From UBA2040 sp041674745 (GTDB taxonomy: Bacteria; Bacteroidota; Bacteroidia; Flavobacteriales_D; Crocinitomicaceae), in assembly GCA_041674745.1 (NCBI GenBank), contig JBAYVD010000001.1, positions 496,001 to 560,000 of the forward strand: DNA of 64,000 nt, in the 5' to 3' direction. The notes beneath the pieces were generated by a model that saw nothing but the letters and a program-made list of their open reading frames with translations, did no database searches and was not told the origin of the DNA. Position numbers and translations under genes: made by a program. Of the stretch, positions 33,336-41,778 are shown piece after piece; position 1 is the first letter of the stretch; every line of letters starts with the position of its first letter.

Positions 33336-35609
33336 TTATTTTAAATTCTCCGCAAAGAAACCCATCATTGCTTTGTACAAATCCAATCGATTCGCTTCTT
33401 TGTAGAAACCGTGACCTTCATCGTATTTCACCATGTAAGGAACCGTAATGCCTCTGGCGCGCAATTTTTCAACGATTTGATCCGCTTCATCAATGTTTAC
33501 GCGCGGGTCGTTGGCACCTTGCACGACGAACAATGGTTTCTGAATTTTATCGGTATGCAAAGCGGGTGAAATTTCGTCCATAATTGCTTTTTCTTCAGGA
33601 ATCGTTGGGTTGTACCATGTTTCATACAAGAAATCACGGTATTTCTCCCAATAGGCAGGAATGGTTCCCATGAAGGTATTCAAGTTGGAAACGCCCACAT
33701 AATCGACTCCACAAGCGTACAATTCGGGTGTTTTCGTCAACCCACGCAATACCGCATATCCACCATGACTTGCGCCGTAAATGGCTATTTTATCTTGGTT
33801 AATCCAACCTTGTTCTACCGCATAGGCAATTCCGTCTTCTACATCATCCATGGCTTTTCGACCAATTTGTTTGAATCCGGCCATCATGAATTCTTTCCCG
33901 TAACCACCCGAAATTCTAAAGTTGATATTCAAAGTGGCGTAGCCTCGGCTGGCAAATAATTGATTTTCAGGATTGAATCCCCAACTATCCCGAATTCCTT
34001 GTGGTCCGCCGTGTGGCATTACAATCATCGGGACTTTTTGACCATTCAACGCCGCTTTCGGTAAAGTGATGTAGCCGTGAATTGTTTTTCCATCGCGACT
34101 TTTGAAGGTGATAGGACGCATCTCGGCCATATCGCTTTCTTTCAAATGTGGCAGTAGTTTGTACAACAATTTGATTTTATCCGTTTTGGTATTGTAGCTG
34201 TAATACTCGCCTACCATTTTATCACTGGTTACCACCACCAACATCACGCTTTCATCTTTTGATCGATAGGTTGTGTAGAAATCTTTGTTGCCAAATTCTT
34301 TCTTCAAACGAGCATTGATTTTTTTGTAGGTTTCGCTCATCGGAACCACGATCATTTTTTCACCGTTGAACAAGATGTAGTCTAACTCATATTTTCTTTT
34401 TTCGGATAAATTGATGTTTGAAACATCGTATGTATCATTCGAATAGACTTTTCTGATTTCTTTTTTCGCTCTTAAATCATAAAGAATAATTTCCGTCTTG
34501 TCACTGTTCAAGTTCGTGGCAACATATACTTCGTCTCTATTCTTGCTGGCGTAATTGAAATCGAGTATAGAAAAATCAGAACCTAATTCCAAAGTCATCA
34601 ATTCCACAAATTGGCCATCTATTTTGTACTGAATTTGCGTTTGCACGCCATTTACAACGTAGGTAATGCCGCGCAGTTCTCCGCTTTTATCAAACAAATA
34701 ACCCACGACAGGATTACCTCCTTCTGGCACTGTAAATAGTTTTGTTAGTTCGCCTGTATTTACATTTAATTTGTACGGTTCTTCTTGTTGCGCATTGTCT
34801 TTGTTGAGACTGATAACAATGTGATCTTTGTCTTCTTCCAGTGTTTCTAGTAAATCCGATTTTACACCCGGAAAAGGCGTTAGTTCTCGATCGTTGGTAC
34901 CATCTATGTTGATTCCGAAGAAATGGAAGTTTTCATCGCCTCCGTTGTCTTTCATGTAAAGAATTCGGTTGTCACTGGCCCACAAGTATGCTTTGATGAT
35001 ATCGGTTCCATCTTTTACAACCTCCATCTCTTTTTCCGTAGCAACTTCTTTTACGATTAAGGTTTTCTTTCCTTCCTCGTTTCTTTTCAAGAAAGAAATG
35101 TATTGACCATTCGGCGAAAGTTTGAAGTTGGAAGCTTCCGGGTTTTTGAAGAAATCTTCCACCGAATAAGCGAATTTTCCTGTTTCTAAATTTGCCAAGG
35201 CCAATAAATCTGCCTCTGAAGAAGGTAAAGCGGTATTTCCAGGGATTGTTTTCACAGTTTTCTTTAAGATTAATGGGAAATTTTGACCCGCTTGGGTATA
35301 GGTCCCAGAAATGAGCTGGTTTTCAATTCTCCCTACATAATTCAATTGCAATTTGCTCGCCGAAATTACCAATTCATTTCCAGACCAAGCGGTATTGTCC
35401 ATGGGAATATCCGTCGCTCCTTGAATCGGAACATCCAACGTAGATTTCCATTGTCCTTTGTCTTCGGATAAATTAAAAATGAGATCGATTTCCATTCCTT
35501 GAACAGCGATCGTTCCTTTCCAAGCGCCCGATAAATCTTGGGCAAAGCTGGTCAATCCTGTCAGGAGAATCAGACCAACTGCTACGATTAATTTGTTTTT
35601 TGTTTTCAT
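33336..35609 (-). CDS. S9 family (prolyl oligopeptidase-like) serine peptidase
   Basis: 757-residue secreted peptidase with a signal peptide (LIVAVGLILLTGLTSFAQ). A small beta domain (about 25-125) precedes a beta-propeller and the C-terminal alpha/beta-hydrolase domain with the triad Ser614 (GASHGGYA), Asp701 (GANDPRV) and His733 (DEGHGFY). The layout resembles bacterial acylaminoacyl-/dipeptidyl-peptidases of family S9, which trim peptides in the periplasm. A 38-residue membrane-peptide gene lies 12 bp upstream of its start on the same strand. Confidence 0.9.
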   Translation of the reverse strand: MKTKNKLIVAVGLILLTGLTSFAQDLSGAWKGTIAVQGMEIDLIFNLSEDKGQWKSTLDVPIQGATDIPMDNTAWSGNELVISASKLQLNYVGRIENQLISGTYTQAGQNFPLILKKTVKTIPGNTALPSSEADLLALANLETGKFAYSVEDFFKNPEASNFKLSPNGQYISFLKRNEEGKKTLIVKEVATEKEMEVVKDGTDIIKAYLWASDNRILYMKDNGGDENFHFFGINIDGTNDRELTPFPGVKSDLLETLEEDKDHIVISLNKDNAQQEEPYKLNVNTGELTKLFTVPEGGNPVVGYLFDKSGELRGITYVVNGVQTQIQYKIDGQFVELMTLELGSDFSILDFNYASKNRDEVYVATNLNSDKTEIILYDLRAKKEIRKVYSNDTYDVSNINLSEKRKYELDYILFNGEKMIVVPMSETYKKINARLKKEFGNKDFYTTYRSKDESVMLVVVTSDKMVGEYYSYNTKTDKIKLLYKLLPHLKESDMAEMRPITFKSRDGKTIHGYITLPKAALNGQKVPMIVMPHGGPQGIRDSWGFNPENQLFASRGYATLNINFRISGGYGKEFMMAGFKQIGRKAMDDVEDGIAYAVEQGWINQDKIAIYGASHGGYAVLRGLTKTPELYACGVDYVGVSNLNTFMGTIPAYWEKYRDFLYETWYNPTIPEEKAIMDEISPALHTDKIQKPLFVVQGANDPRVNIDEADQIVEKLRARGITVPYMVKYDEGHGFYKEANRLDLYKAMMGFFAENLK

Positions 35610-35621
35610 TTTTCGTTTGTT

Positions 35622-35738
35622 TTAAAGTGTTAAAAGTAATTTCACTAAATAATAACCCAGCAATCCGCTGATGACTAAAATTCCAAATTTCACAAAGTAG
35701 ATTTTTAGAAGAGTTTTTGATTTTTTCTGCGTTTCCAT
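35622..35738 (-). CDS. 38-residue single-pass membrane peptide (small gene)
   Basis: Short frame from ATG at 35738 to TAA at 35622 reads METQKKSKTLLKIYFVKFG and continues with ILVISGLLGYYLVKLLLTL. It has a basic N-terminus and one strong hydrophobic segment. It ends 12 bp before the S9 peptidase start on the same strand, so the two would be cotranscribed. Small hydrophobic peptides like this are often missed by gene finders. No homologue known to me; could still be chance. Confidence 0.45.
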   Translation of the reverse strand: METQKKSKTLLKIYFVKFGILVISGLLGYYLVKLLLTL

Positions 35739-35975
35739 TGGCTGCACATTTTGTTTCAACTTTTGAATATTTGTTTGTCTCGTTTGACAAGACAAATATG
35801 TGATGATTGTCCCGGCTAAAAAACAAAAGCATGCCGATATACCGAAAAATAGGTCGGTAATTTACGATTTAAAACAATGTAAATGAGTGTATTGAGTGAT
35901 TATTGAGCAAAAAAAACGCACTAAATTCCGACTTCCCACTATTTATAAATTTCGGGTAAATAATCGGGTTTCAAA

Positions 35976-37700
35976 TTATAAAGAATTCAACTGCTTGATG
36001 TAAAATGAGGGATTCAATCCCGTATGGATTTTAAAGTATTTCGTGAAGGAATCCGCACTTTTGTACCCCAATTCTTCTGCGATGGATTGGATCGAAAAGG
36101 ATCTAAATTTTTTGTCTTCTTTTAATTTCACGATCGCATAATTGACTCGCAGGTCATTAATGTACGTATTGAAGTTTTTTTCAAATTCTTGGTTGACTAC
36201 TTTTGACAGGTAGGTTGTGTTGGTTTTTATTTTCTTGGCAACATTGTATGAATTGCAATCAGAATTCAAGAAATAAAGCTTCGTTTCAAGTTCCTTTAAA
36301 CCGACTAAAATTTGGTGTGTTATTTCAGGAGCGACATCGTTGGTTGAAAGTTCTTCCAAGGCCACATCTTTGGAATCAACAATGAGTGTGTTGGGTGAAT
36401 TGAGTTTTGAAAGCAATTCTTCGAATCGGATTTCGTTCTTTTTACGAATGCGGTAAAAGCGCAATAAAATCAGGAGCAATGCGAGAATAAAAAGGGAGGA
36501 GATGGCCAAAATGAAATTCAAGAATCGACTCTGCGATTTTCTGTCTTCTTCCATTTTTAACAATTCCGCTGAAAATTCTTTCATTGCTTTGTCTCGAAAG
36601 GCATTGCTGGCATCGCCTTTTAATTGAGAAAATTCAGCACTCGACACGATGTGTTTCTCAAAATAAAAGTTGGCTTTTTCAAAATTGCCCGTTTCCTTGT
36701 AGGCATTGGCCAGCAATTTGTAGTAATCATCCATGAAACCTTCTTCTTGAGGAAGAACCTGATAAGCATCCAAGCCGCCTTGCAAAATTCGAATCGCTTC
36801 GGAATAGTTTTTTAAGCCTAATTCTACTTTCCCGGTTTGGTAATCGTAATTCAATTGCATCAAAGGCAATTCCGCCGGACACATTTCGTGCGATTTTTGA
36901 TAAAGTGGTTTGGCTTCTTTGAATCGTTTTTGATCATAAAAACGCTCAGCTTGCATCAGGTAATAGATGGCCTTCGTGCAAGAATCAACATCTTTTAGGT
37001 ACTTTTTGATGTTGTGTTCACAAATTATCGCCGAATCCATTTCGTTCAATTTACGATAGGCACCCGCCAAGGCAGCATGCGTGTAAATCAGTTTTATTCC
37101 CCGGTCTTTTTTGGAGAAAGCAGAATCCAAAGGTTTGTTCTCATAAACGAGTAGGATTTTTCTTCGAATACGATTGGCTTCCTGGTATTCTCCAGATATA
37201 TATAGGAACGCCGAAATTTTGCTCAAAACCAACTCTTGCAAATTGCTTTCTTTCAGTTTGTTTGAAATTTCAAGTGCTTTGTACATGTTTGAAAGCGCTT
37301 GCTTCGACTCTTTGCTCATCAATTGGATTTCTCCTAAAACAAGATAGGCATTGGCCAATACTTCTGGGTTACCCGCATTTTTTGCCCAGGAAAAATAATC
37401 TTCCGTCAACCTTCGTGCTTTGGCAATTTCTTTTGCATAATAAGCTGTATTGACGGCGTATTTCCAAGCGTTTCCTTCCTCTAAAGTGTTGTTTTCAGAA
37501 CGGGCCTTGGAAAAGTATTGATCGATCCAAGCAGTCGCTTTTTCTGCATTTTTAGATTGATAATGCAGAATGCTATCACCCAGGTTTTGGTAGGATAATT
37601 TCGTGTTTTTTTTTGTTTGGGCGCTAAAAGCAGAACATAGGAGTAGCACGCTAACAAGAAACAACCGATTGAACGACAGGAAAGGGACACCATTTCTCAC
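35976..37700 (-). CDS. TPR-containing membrane AraC-family transcriptional regulator
   Basis: 574 residues. A signal or membrane anchor at the N-terminus (LFLVSVLLLCSAFSAQ) is followed by TPR-like repeats to about residue 385 (KARRLTEDYFSWAKNAGNPE, ANAYKETGNFEKANFYFEKH), one membrane helix (ILAISSLFILALLLILLRFY), and a C-terminal AraC-type helix-turn-helix (SIQSIAEELGYKSADSFTKY, FKIHTGLNPSFYIKQLNSL). Thus a periplasmic TPR sensor is tied to a cytoplasmic DNA-binding domain, a layout known in Bacteroidota. Its ligand and target genes are unknown; the neighbouring S9 peptidase is only a candidate target. Confidence 0.85.
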   Translation of the reverse strand: MRNGVPFLSFNRLFLVSVLLLCSAFSAQTKKNTKLSYQNLGDSILHYQSKNAEKATAWIDQYFSKARSENNTLEEGNAWKYAVNTAYYAKEIAKARRLTEDYFSWAKNAGNPEVLANAYLVLGEIQLMSKESKQALSNMYKALEISNKLKESNLQELVLSKISAFLYISGEYQEANRIRRKILLVYENKPLDSAFSKKDRGIKLIYTHAALAGAYRKLNEMDSAIICEHNIKKYLKDVDSCTKAIYYLMQAERFYDQKRFKEAKPLYQKSHEMCPAELPLMQLNYDYQTGKVELGLKNYSEAIRILQGGLDAYQVLPQEEGFMDDYYKLLANAYKETGNFEKANFYFEKHIVSSAEFSQLKGDASNAFRDKAMKEFSAELLKMEEDRKSQSRFLNFILAISSLFILALLLILLRFYRIRKKNEIRFEELLSKLNSPNTLIVDSKDVALEELSTNDVAPEITHQILVGLKELETKLYFLNSDCNSYNVAKKIKTNTTYLSKVVNQEFEKNFNTYINDLRVNYAIVKLKEDKKFRSFSIQSIAEELGYKSADSFTKYFKIHTGLNPSFYIKQLNSL

Positions 37701-37802
37701 GTTGGTAAAGATACTATTTCGAAAAAATTACAAAAATAAATTTGCTGTTTTATTCTACTTACCGCAGGAGGTTTAACGATGGACATGGAAATTAAGAGAT
37801 AT

Positions 37803-38816
37803 TTATCGAAAGGTAAACGTTGTAGTATAATTCGTTTTACTTGTGCCGTTGTGGTTCGTAACGGTTATTTTTTCAGGGATTCCGGCCGTAAAGTTTTCAG
37901 CGAGAAATTGATACGAACGACATTCGGGTAAAAAGCAGGTTGGAAAAATGGGTTTCGCATCTTCAGAAACTTTCTCGTTCAATGCCTTTTTGAATTTTTC
38001 ATAATTGAAATGAAGATAAGTGTTACAGCTGACGAGAATATTGGTTTCCTTATAATAGGTGTAGGCGGTGCTTTTTGAAGGTACGAGTATCAATTGTTCG
38101 TCGATGTTGACAAAAGTAGAGGAAAAAACCTCGATAATTCTGCCCAATTTGTCTTTCGTAATTGCTGGTTTCGGGTCTTGCGGAAACACTGGATATTCCG
38201 ATGGAATAATGCAATCTCGCTGATTACTCCGATCGATAACGACAACGGTTTGTACTTGTGTGTTGGTATCTGTTATTTTTTCAATCGCTTTTTGTCTTTC
38301 TCTTTTCTCCGCATGACTGTCAAAAATAAAATCTTCCATTCCCATCAAGGAATCCAAATGGTAACGCATTCGGACAATTCTTGTCAACGTATCGTTGATG
38401 CGGTAATTGTTCTGACAAAATTTGGAATCGATAAGATATCCATCTGTAAGCTGATATTTTTCGTGCTGTACAGATTTGACACTATCTCCATAATCGTCAC
38501 TGAATCGAGTTGCGCCGCCAGTTGCACTCCAAACATTGTTTTCCGTATGTGTCCGTTTCCCTTTGGCATCAAAGCGGTAATCCAAAATCGGTTTGTTATA
38601 GCGTACGGTGTCATGCTCGATTCGCAATTCATTCAAACGAATCGCCGAAATTTTGTTTTGAACGACGAATGCTGAGTCTAATTTTGAAGGATGAAAATAC
38701 GCTTGAACCACTTGAATGGGTGGCGTTATTTCAGCGATTTTAGCGTCGTCGTTTTTTTGTCCATAAGCGAATGGGGCGGCGAGGAGGAAAAGGATGAGAG
38801 GATGGAGGGTTTTCAT
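37803..38816 (-). CDS. Secreted protein of unknown function
   Basis: 337 residues with a signal peptide (LHPLILFLLAAPFAYGQ). The mature protein repeats RHS/WD-like phrases (ILDYRFDAKGKRTHTENNVW, AITKDKLGRIIEVFSSTFVN), typical of Bacteroidota secreted proteins that report a state in 'key then value' beta repeats. No catalytic motif recognised. It sits beside the accessory pair at 38.9-40.3 kb; an attC-like hairpin lies directly before its start. Confidence 0.6.
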   Translation of the reverse strand: MKTLHPLILFLLAAPFAYGQKNDDAKIAEITPPIQVVQAYFHPSKLDSAFVVQNKISAIRLNELRIEHDTVRYNKPILDYRFDAKGKRTHTENNVWSATGGATRFSDDYGDSVKSVQHEKYQLTDGYLIDSKFCQNNYRINDTLTRIVRMRYHLDSLMGMEDFIFDSHAEKRERQKAIEKITDTNTQVQTVVVIDRSNQRDCIIPSEYPVFPQDPKPAITKDKLGRIIEVFSSTFVNIDEQLILVPSKSTAYTYYKETNILVSCNTYLHFNYEKFKKALNEKVSEDAKPIFPTCFLPECRSYQFLAENFTAGIPEKITVTNHNGTSKTNYTTTFTFR

Positions 38817-38830
38817 TTTGTTTAATGTAT

Positions 38831-38902
38831 AGCGACTAAAAGTAGTTTGCTAGTCCAAATTAACACATTTATGCGTGTCCGCGCAAATTACTTTTAGTTG
38901 CT
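38831..38902 (-). repeat. Imperfect hairpin after the accessory gene at 38960
   Basis: On the plus strand, AGCGACTAAAAGTAGTTTGC (38831-38850) pairs with GCAAATTACTTTTAGTTGCT (38883-38902) with two mismatches, around a loop of about 30 nt. The outer end is directly followed by GTTATAAC (38903-38910). Confidence 0.7.
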
Positions 38903-38920
38903 GTTATAACTCGTTGCCGC
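38903..38920 (-). repeat. Downstream half of an 18-bp inverted pair (GTTATAACTCGTTGCCGC)
   Basis: Matches the reverse complement of 39597-39614 with one mismatch. The pair brackets the gene at 38960-39562. Confidence 0.7.
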
Positions 38921-38959
38921 CTCACAGGTGCGTCTCGCTCAAATGGTCGCCAAGAATTA

Positions 38960-39562
38960 TTAAATGATTGTGAATTCGTGCTTTTCAATTATTTCATATG
39001 CTTTTTTAAAAGCTGAAATTCCGTCTGACCAAGTGGGAAATTGATTTTTAAAATGTTTAATCATATTTATAAACACTCGACCTTTTTGAAGATCATCAAT
39101 GTCTACTTGTGAGATATGTTTATGTGAGCATAATTTATTAATGACGTCAATTAAGTTTTCTCTTTCGCCGAGTAGTCCTTCGTTATTAGCGTGCATACGT
39201 AAACCAATTTCAAATAACACAACTTTAAAATAAATTTCGTCTGGAATGTCACCGTCTGCAATTTGTCCGTATACTTTAGTGCAATTGTTGTAAAAAATAA
39301 GTAACGAAGGTCCAGCCTTTATTAGGAGTCCGAAGTCGCAGTCAGTCTTACGAGGTGTATTTTCGTTTGTAACATGTCCAGCATTATAAGTTACCATTTC
39401 TGGAATTGGTCCTTGAACCAAATTAAGGAAGTCCAGGTAATTACCGTGTCTGATGTGTCCGAACTCATTTTTGAAATGAGTAATTGTCTTGCCCGATTTT
39501 AAAACCTTAAGCATATACCCGACCGTCGGCTCGATGATAAGTATTTCTTTTACTGGATTCAT
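38960..39562 (-). CDS. Accessory protein of unknown function, cassette-like unit
   Basis: 200-residue soluble protein without signal peptide or membrane helix. MNPVKEILIIEPTVGYMLKV starts the chain and HISQVDIDDLQKGRVFINMI lies near the end. No family recognised. The gene is bracketed by an 18-bp inverted repeat (one mismatch) and followed by an imperfect hairpin, the same layout as its neighbour. It could be an immunity or stress gene; no evidence decides. Confidence 0.6.
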   Translation of the reverse strand: MNPVKEILIIEPTVGYMLKVLKSGKTITHFKNEFGHIRHGNYLDFLNLVQGPIPEMVTYNAGHVTNENTPRKTDCDFGLLIKAGPSLLIFYNNCTKVYGQIADGDIPDEIYFKVVLFEIGLRMHANNEGLLGERENLIDVINKLCSHKHISQVDIDDLQKGRVFINMIKHFKNQFPTWSDGISAFKKAYEIIEKHEFTII

Positions 39563-39596
39563 TTGTCTGACGATATTATTTTATTTCGGTCTGTCC

Positions 39597-39614
39597 GCGG
39601 CAATGAGTTATAAC
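39597..39614 (-). repeat. Upstream half of the 18-bp inverted pair (GCGGCAATGAGTTATAAC on plus)
   Basis: Lies 34 nt upstream of the start of the gene ending at 38960. Inverted partner at 38903-38920. It is also the outer end of the attC-like element between the two accessory genes. Confidence 0.7.
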
Positions 39615-39688
39615 GGTTTCCTTATAGGCAAAGGCGCCTTCTCAAATATAGTATTTTTGGCGCTTTTGTTTATTTGGTGTTATAGCAC
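39607..39688 (-). repeat. attC-like element between the two accessory genes
   Basis: Bounded by GTTATAAC (39607-39614) and GTTATAGCAC (39679-39688). Inside, CAAAGGCGCC pairs with GGCGCTTTTG (one mismatch) around a short AT-rich loop. The core boxes end in TAAC/GTTA as in integron attC sites, but the 7-bp box consensus is not met. Confidence 0.5.
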
Positions 39689-40258
39689 GTTTCTTTTTTC
39701 AAGTTCTTCCTCAAACAGAATTCTACTCGATTTAAAACTCCGTCTGGCTTTATTATATTTTGTCGTCTGTTCTTGGTTAGATAAGTACTCAATAACAAAT
39801 TGCAATTCCTCGTCTAGTAACTCATTGGGCTGTCTAAAAGATAAATCATGACCCGACAAAGTGTTTTTGTCTTCTATTGATTCGTTTTCAAGTTCTTTTA
39901 TCCTTTCTGTTGGTACTTTGTCATTAACCTTTACAACTTTATAATTTTTAGAATCAAGTTTGTCACCGTATATCATTTTCATGTAATCTTCAACAATCCG
40001 ATCGTCAACATTGATTATTCCGTTTCCTGCCCAATGTCTGTCTTGTTTGTTTTTCTTGATGCCTGAAATCCAATATTCGTCTCCAGTTTCAATATCATAG
40101 TAATTAGCTTCAATTCCTGTTCCCTTTAAACTTCGAAATGCTTTGTCGTCAAAATATAAAGTTCGTCCGGATTTTGAAAACTCGACTAAACCAATCCAAG
40201 CCGGTCCATCATCGGAAAAGCCAGACTTCAATTCTATGTACTTTATTTCGGGTTGCAT
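39680..40258 (-). CDS. Accessory protein of unknown function, cassette-like unit
   Basis: 192-residue soluble, charged protein. The N-terminal half is beta-rich (IKYIELKSGFSDDGPAWIGL, GRTLYFDDKAFRSLKGTGIE, GDEYWISGIKKNKQDRHWAG) and the C-terminal half helical. I recognise the opening as a type common among unassigned Bacteroidota accessory proteins, but I cannot assign a function. The stop codon sits inside the GTTATAGCAC half-repeat, whose perfect inverted copy (40265-40274) is 6 nt before the start. Confidence 0.65.
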   Translation of the reverse strand: MQPEIKYIELKSGFSDDGPAWIGLVEFSKSGRTLYFDDKAFRSLKGTGIEANYYDIETGDEYWISGIKKNKQDRHWAGNGIINVDDRIVEDYMKMIYGDKLDSKNYKVVKVNDKVPTERIKELENESIEDKNTLSGHDLSFRQPNELLDEELQFVIEYLSNQEQTTKYNKARRSFKSSRILFEEELEKRNVL

Positions 40259-40264
40259 ATCAAT

Positions 40265-40274
40265 GTGCTATAAC
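40265..40274 (-). repeat. Upstream half of a 10-bp inverted pair (GTGCTATAAC on plus)
   Basis: Perfect inverted match to 39679-39688. The pair brackets the gene at 39680-40258. Confidence 0.6.
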
Positions 40275-40278
40275 CATT

Positions 40279-40305
40279 GGATAATAGGAACCTTCCTATT
40301 ATTCC
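40279..40305. repeat. Hairpin between the accessory genes and the suf operon
   Basis: GGATAATAGGAA (40279-40290) and TTCCTATTATTCC (40293-40305) pair almost perfectly around CC. It could end suf transcription or be part of the cassette-like element. Confidence 0.6.
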
Positions 40306-40417
40306 CTTAGTATATCCAACCCTAATCTACTAAATTTCTCACACAACAAAAAAAGGAACCCTGTCGAGCTCCTATTCAATTTATTTTATTTGCCTTTCGG
40401 CCAAGAGGATTAAAATT

Positions 40418-41692
40418 TTAGTGCAGGCTAAAACCAAATTTTGTCGCCAAAATTCCTTCTACAAAATTTAAAACTTCTTCATTTTCAATTTTCTCCAAGG
40501 CATCGCCAACAAAGGCTGAAATCATCAGATGGCGAGCCGTTTTTTCGGAAATTCCTCGTGCGCGGAGGTAGAAAACAGCTTCTTCGTCCAATTGTCCTGT
40601 TGTAGAACCGTGCGAACATTTAACATCATCCGCATAAATTTCCAATTCGGGTTTGGAGTTGATGGTGGCATTGTCACTTAACAAAACGTTCCCGTTGGAT
40701 TGAAAGGCATTGATCTTCTGCGCGTCTTTTCGAACGAAAACTTTCCCGTTGAAAACCGCTGTTGAATTTTCATCCATCACACCTTTGTACAATTCAAAGG
40801 ATTCACAATTCGGCACGCGATGATCTACCACTGTATGATTGTCGACATGCTGGCGTCCTTTGGTCAAGTAAATTCCGTTCAAATGCGTGTTGCAATTTTG
40901 TCCGTTTACCGCAATGTTCAAGTTGTTTCGAACCAACAAACCGTCTAAAGTAACGGTGTTAATTGTGAAAATAGAATCGCGTGTTTGGTTCACTTGTTCA
41001 GTGGCAATTTGCAACGCTGTTTCGTTTTCCAATTGGATTTTATCAATCGTCAAATTAGCATTGTCGGCTAAATGTACTTCGGTTAGGCTATTTGAAAAAC
41101 AGTCGGTCGCATCGGCAGAAAAATAACCCATCACAACATGTGCTTGCGCATTTTTCTCCACGGAAATAAAATTCCGAATTTGCCCTTGTTGACTGTCTCC
41201 GTCTTGAATGAACAAGACTTGAATGCTTTTCGAAAGAATTTTTCCCGCCTGTACATGAATGAAAACCCCATCGTTTGCATACAAAGTATTCAAGGCAGAA
41301 AAGACTTCGTTTTCCAAGGGTACAATCTCGCCCAAAGTAGCCAATTGTTCATCTGAACAAGCGGCTAGGTTGGAAATCGTTAATCCGTCCAAAACTTCGT
41401 TGGAGGAAAGGTCTTTTTGAAAATGACCGTTCACAAAAACCAAGGTGATGGCATCGGTCAAAACGTTGAATGGAGCCACATTCGCCAGAGTCGAAGCGCT
41501 ATTTTGAAATGCTGACTTACTAATTTTGGTTACCCGTGTGTATTTCCAAGCTTCCGTTCGAGTCGTTGGGAAAGGCGTGTTTTCCAAAACTGTTTTTGCT
41601 TCAGAAAGTATTTTGGCTGAAAACGGCAAGTTGGTTTCGGTCCAGTTTTGGGCGAAAGTTCCTGCAGTTTCTATCGTAAGAGTGTCGTTCAT
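40418..41692 (-). CDS. sufD: SufD, Fe-S cluster assembly scaffold subunit
   Basis: 424-residue SufBD-family protein; the size and beta-helix core are typical of SufD. The C-terminal block (CESFELYKGVMDENSTAVFN, FVRKDAQKINAFQSNGNVLL, ADDVKCSHGSTTGQLDEEAV) holds the conserved Cys and His of the SufB/SufD interface. It acts with SufB and the ATPase SufC as a cytoplasmic complex that builds Fe-S clusters. Last gene of sufABCD; sufS and sufE, which often follow in Bacteroidota, are absent here, where two accessory genes come next. Confidence 0.95.
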   Translation of the reverse strand: MNDTLTIETAGTFAQNWTETNLPFSAKILSEAKTVLENTPFPTTRTEAWKYTRVTKISKSAFQNSASTLANVAPFNVLTDAITLVFVNGHFQKDLSSNEVLDGLTISNLAACSDEQLATLGEIVPLENEVFSALNTLYANDGVFIHVQAGKILSKSIQVLFIQDGDSQQGQIRNFISVEKNAQAHVVMGYFSADATDCFSNSLTEVHLADNANLTIDKIQLENETALQIATEQVNQTRDSIFTINTVTLDGLLVRNNLNIAVNGQNCNTHLNGIYLTKGRQHVDNHTVVDHRVPNCESFELYKGVMDENSTAVFNGKVFVRKDAQKINAFQSNGNVLLSDNATINSKPELEIYADDVKCSHGSTTGQLDEEAVFYLRARGISEKTARHLMISAFVGDALEKIENEEVLNFVEGILATKFGFSLH

Positions 41693-41710
41693 TTTGTAAT
41701 CTCAATTTTC

Positions 41711-41740
41711 CTCCCCCTCGTTCCCCCTCCAAAGGGGGAA
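41711..41740. repeat. Short GC-rich hairpin repeat in the sufC-sufD gap
   Basis: CCCCCTCCAAAGGGGG hairpin preceded by another CCCCCT run. Related to the CCCTCCT/AGGAGGG repeat in the sufB-sufC gap. Confidence 0.6.
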
Positions 41741-41778
41741 GTGGTTTAATTCATCATTAAATAACTTGAAATTCGTAA

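Noticed and set aside
38094..38675. 193-codon plus-strand frame opposite the secreted protein gene at 37803-38816
   Set aside because: Shadow of the minus-strand gene, whose signal peptide and composition are convincing; the shadow has no domain.
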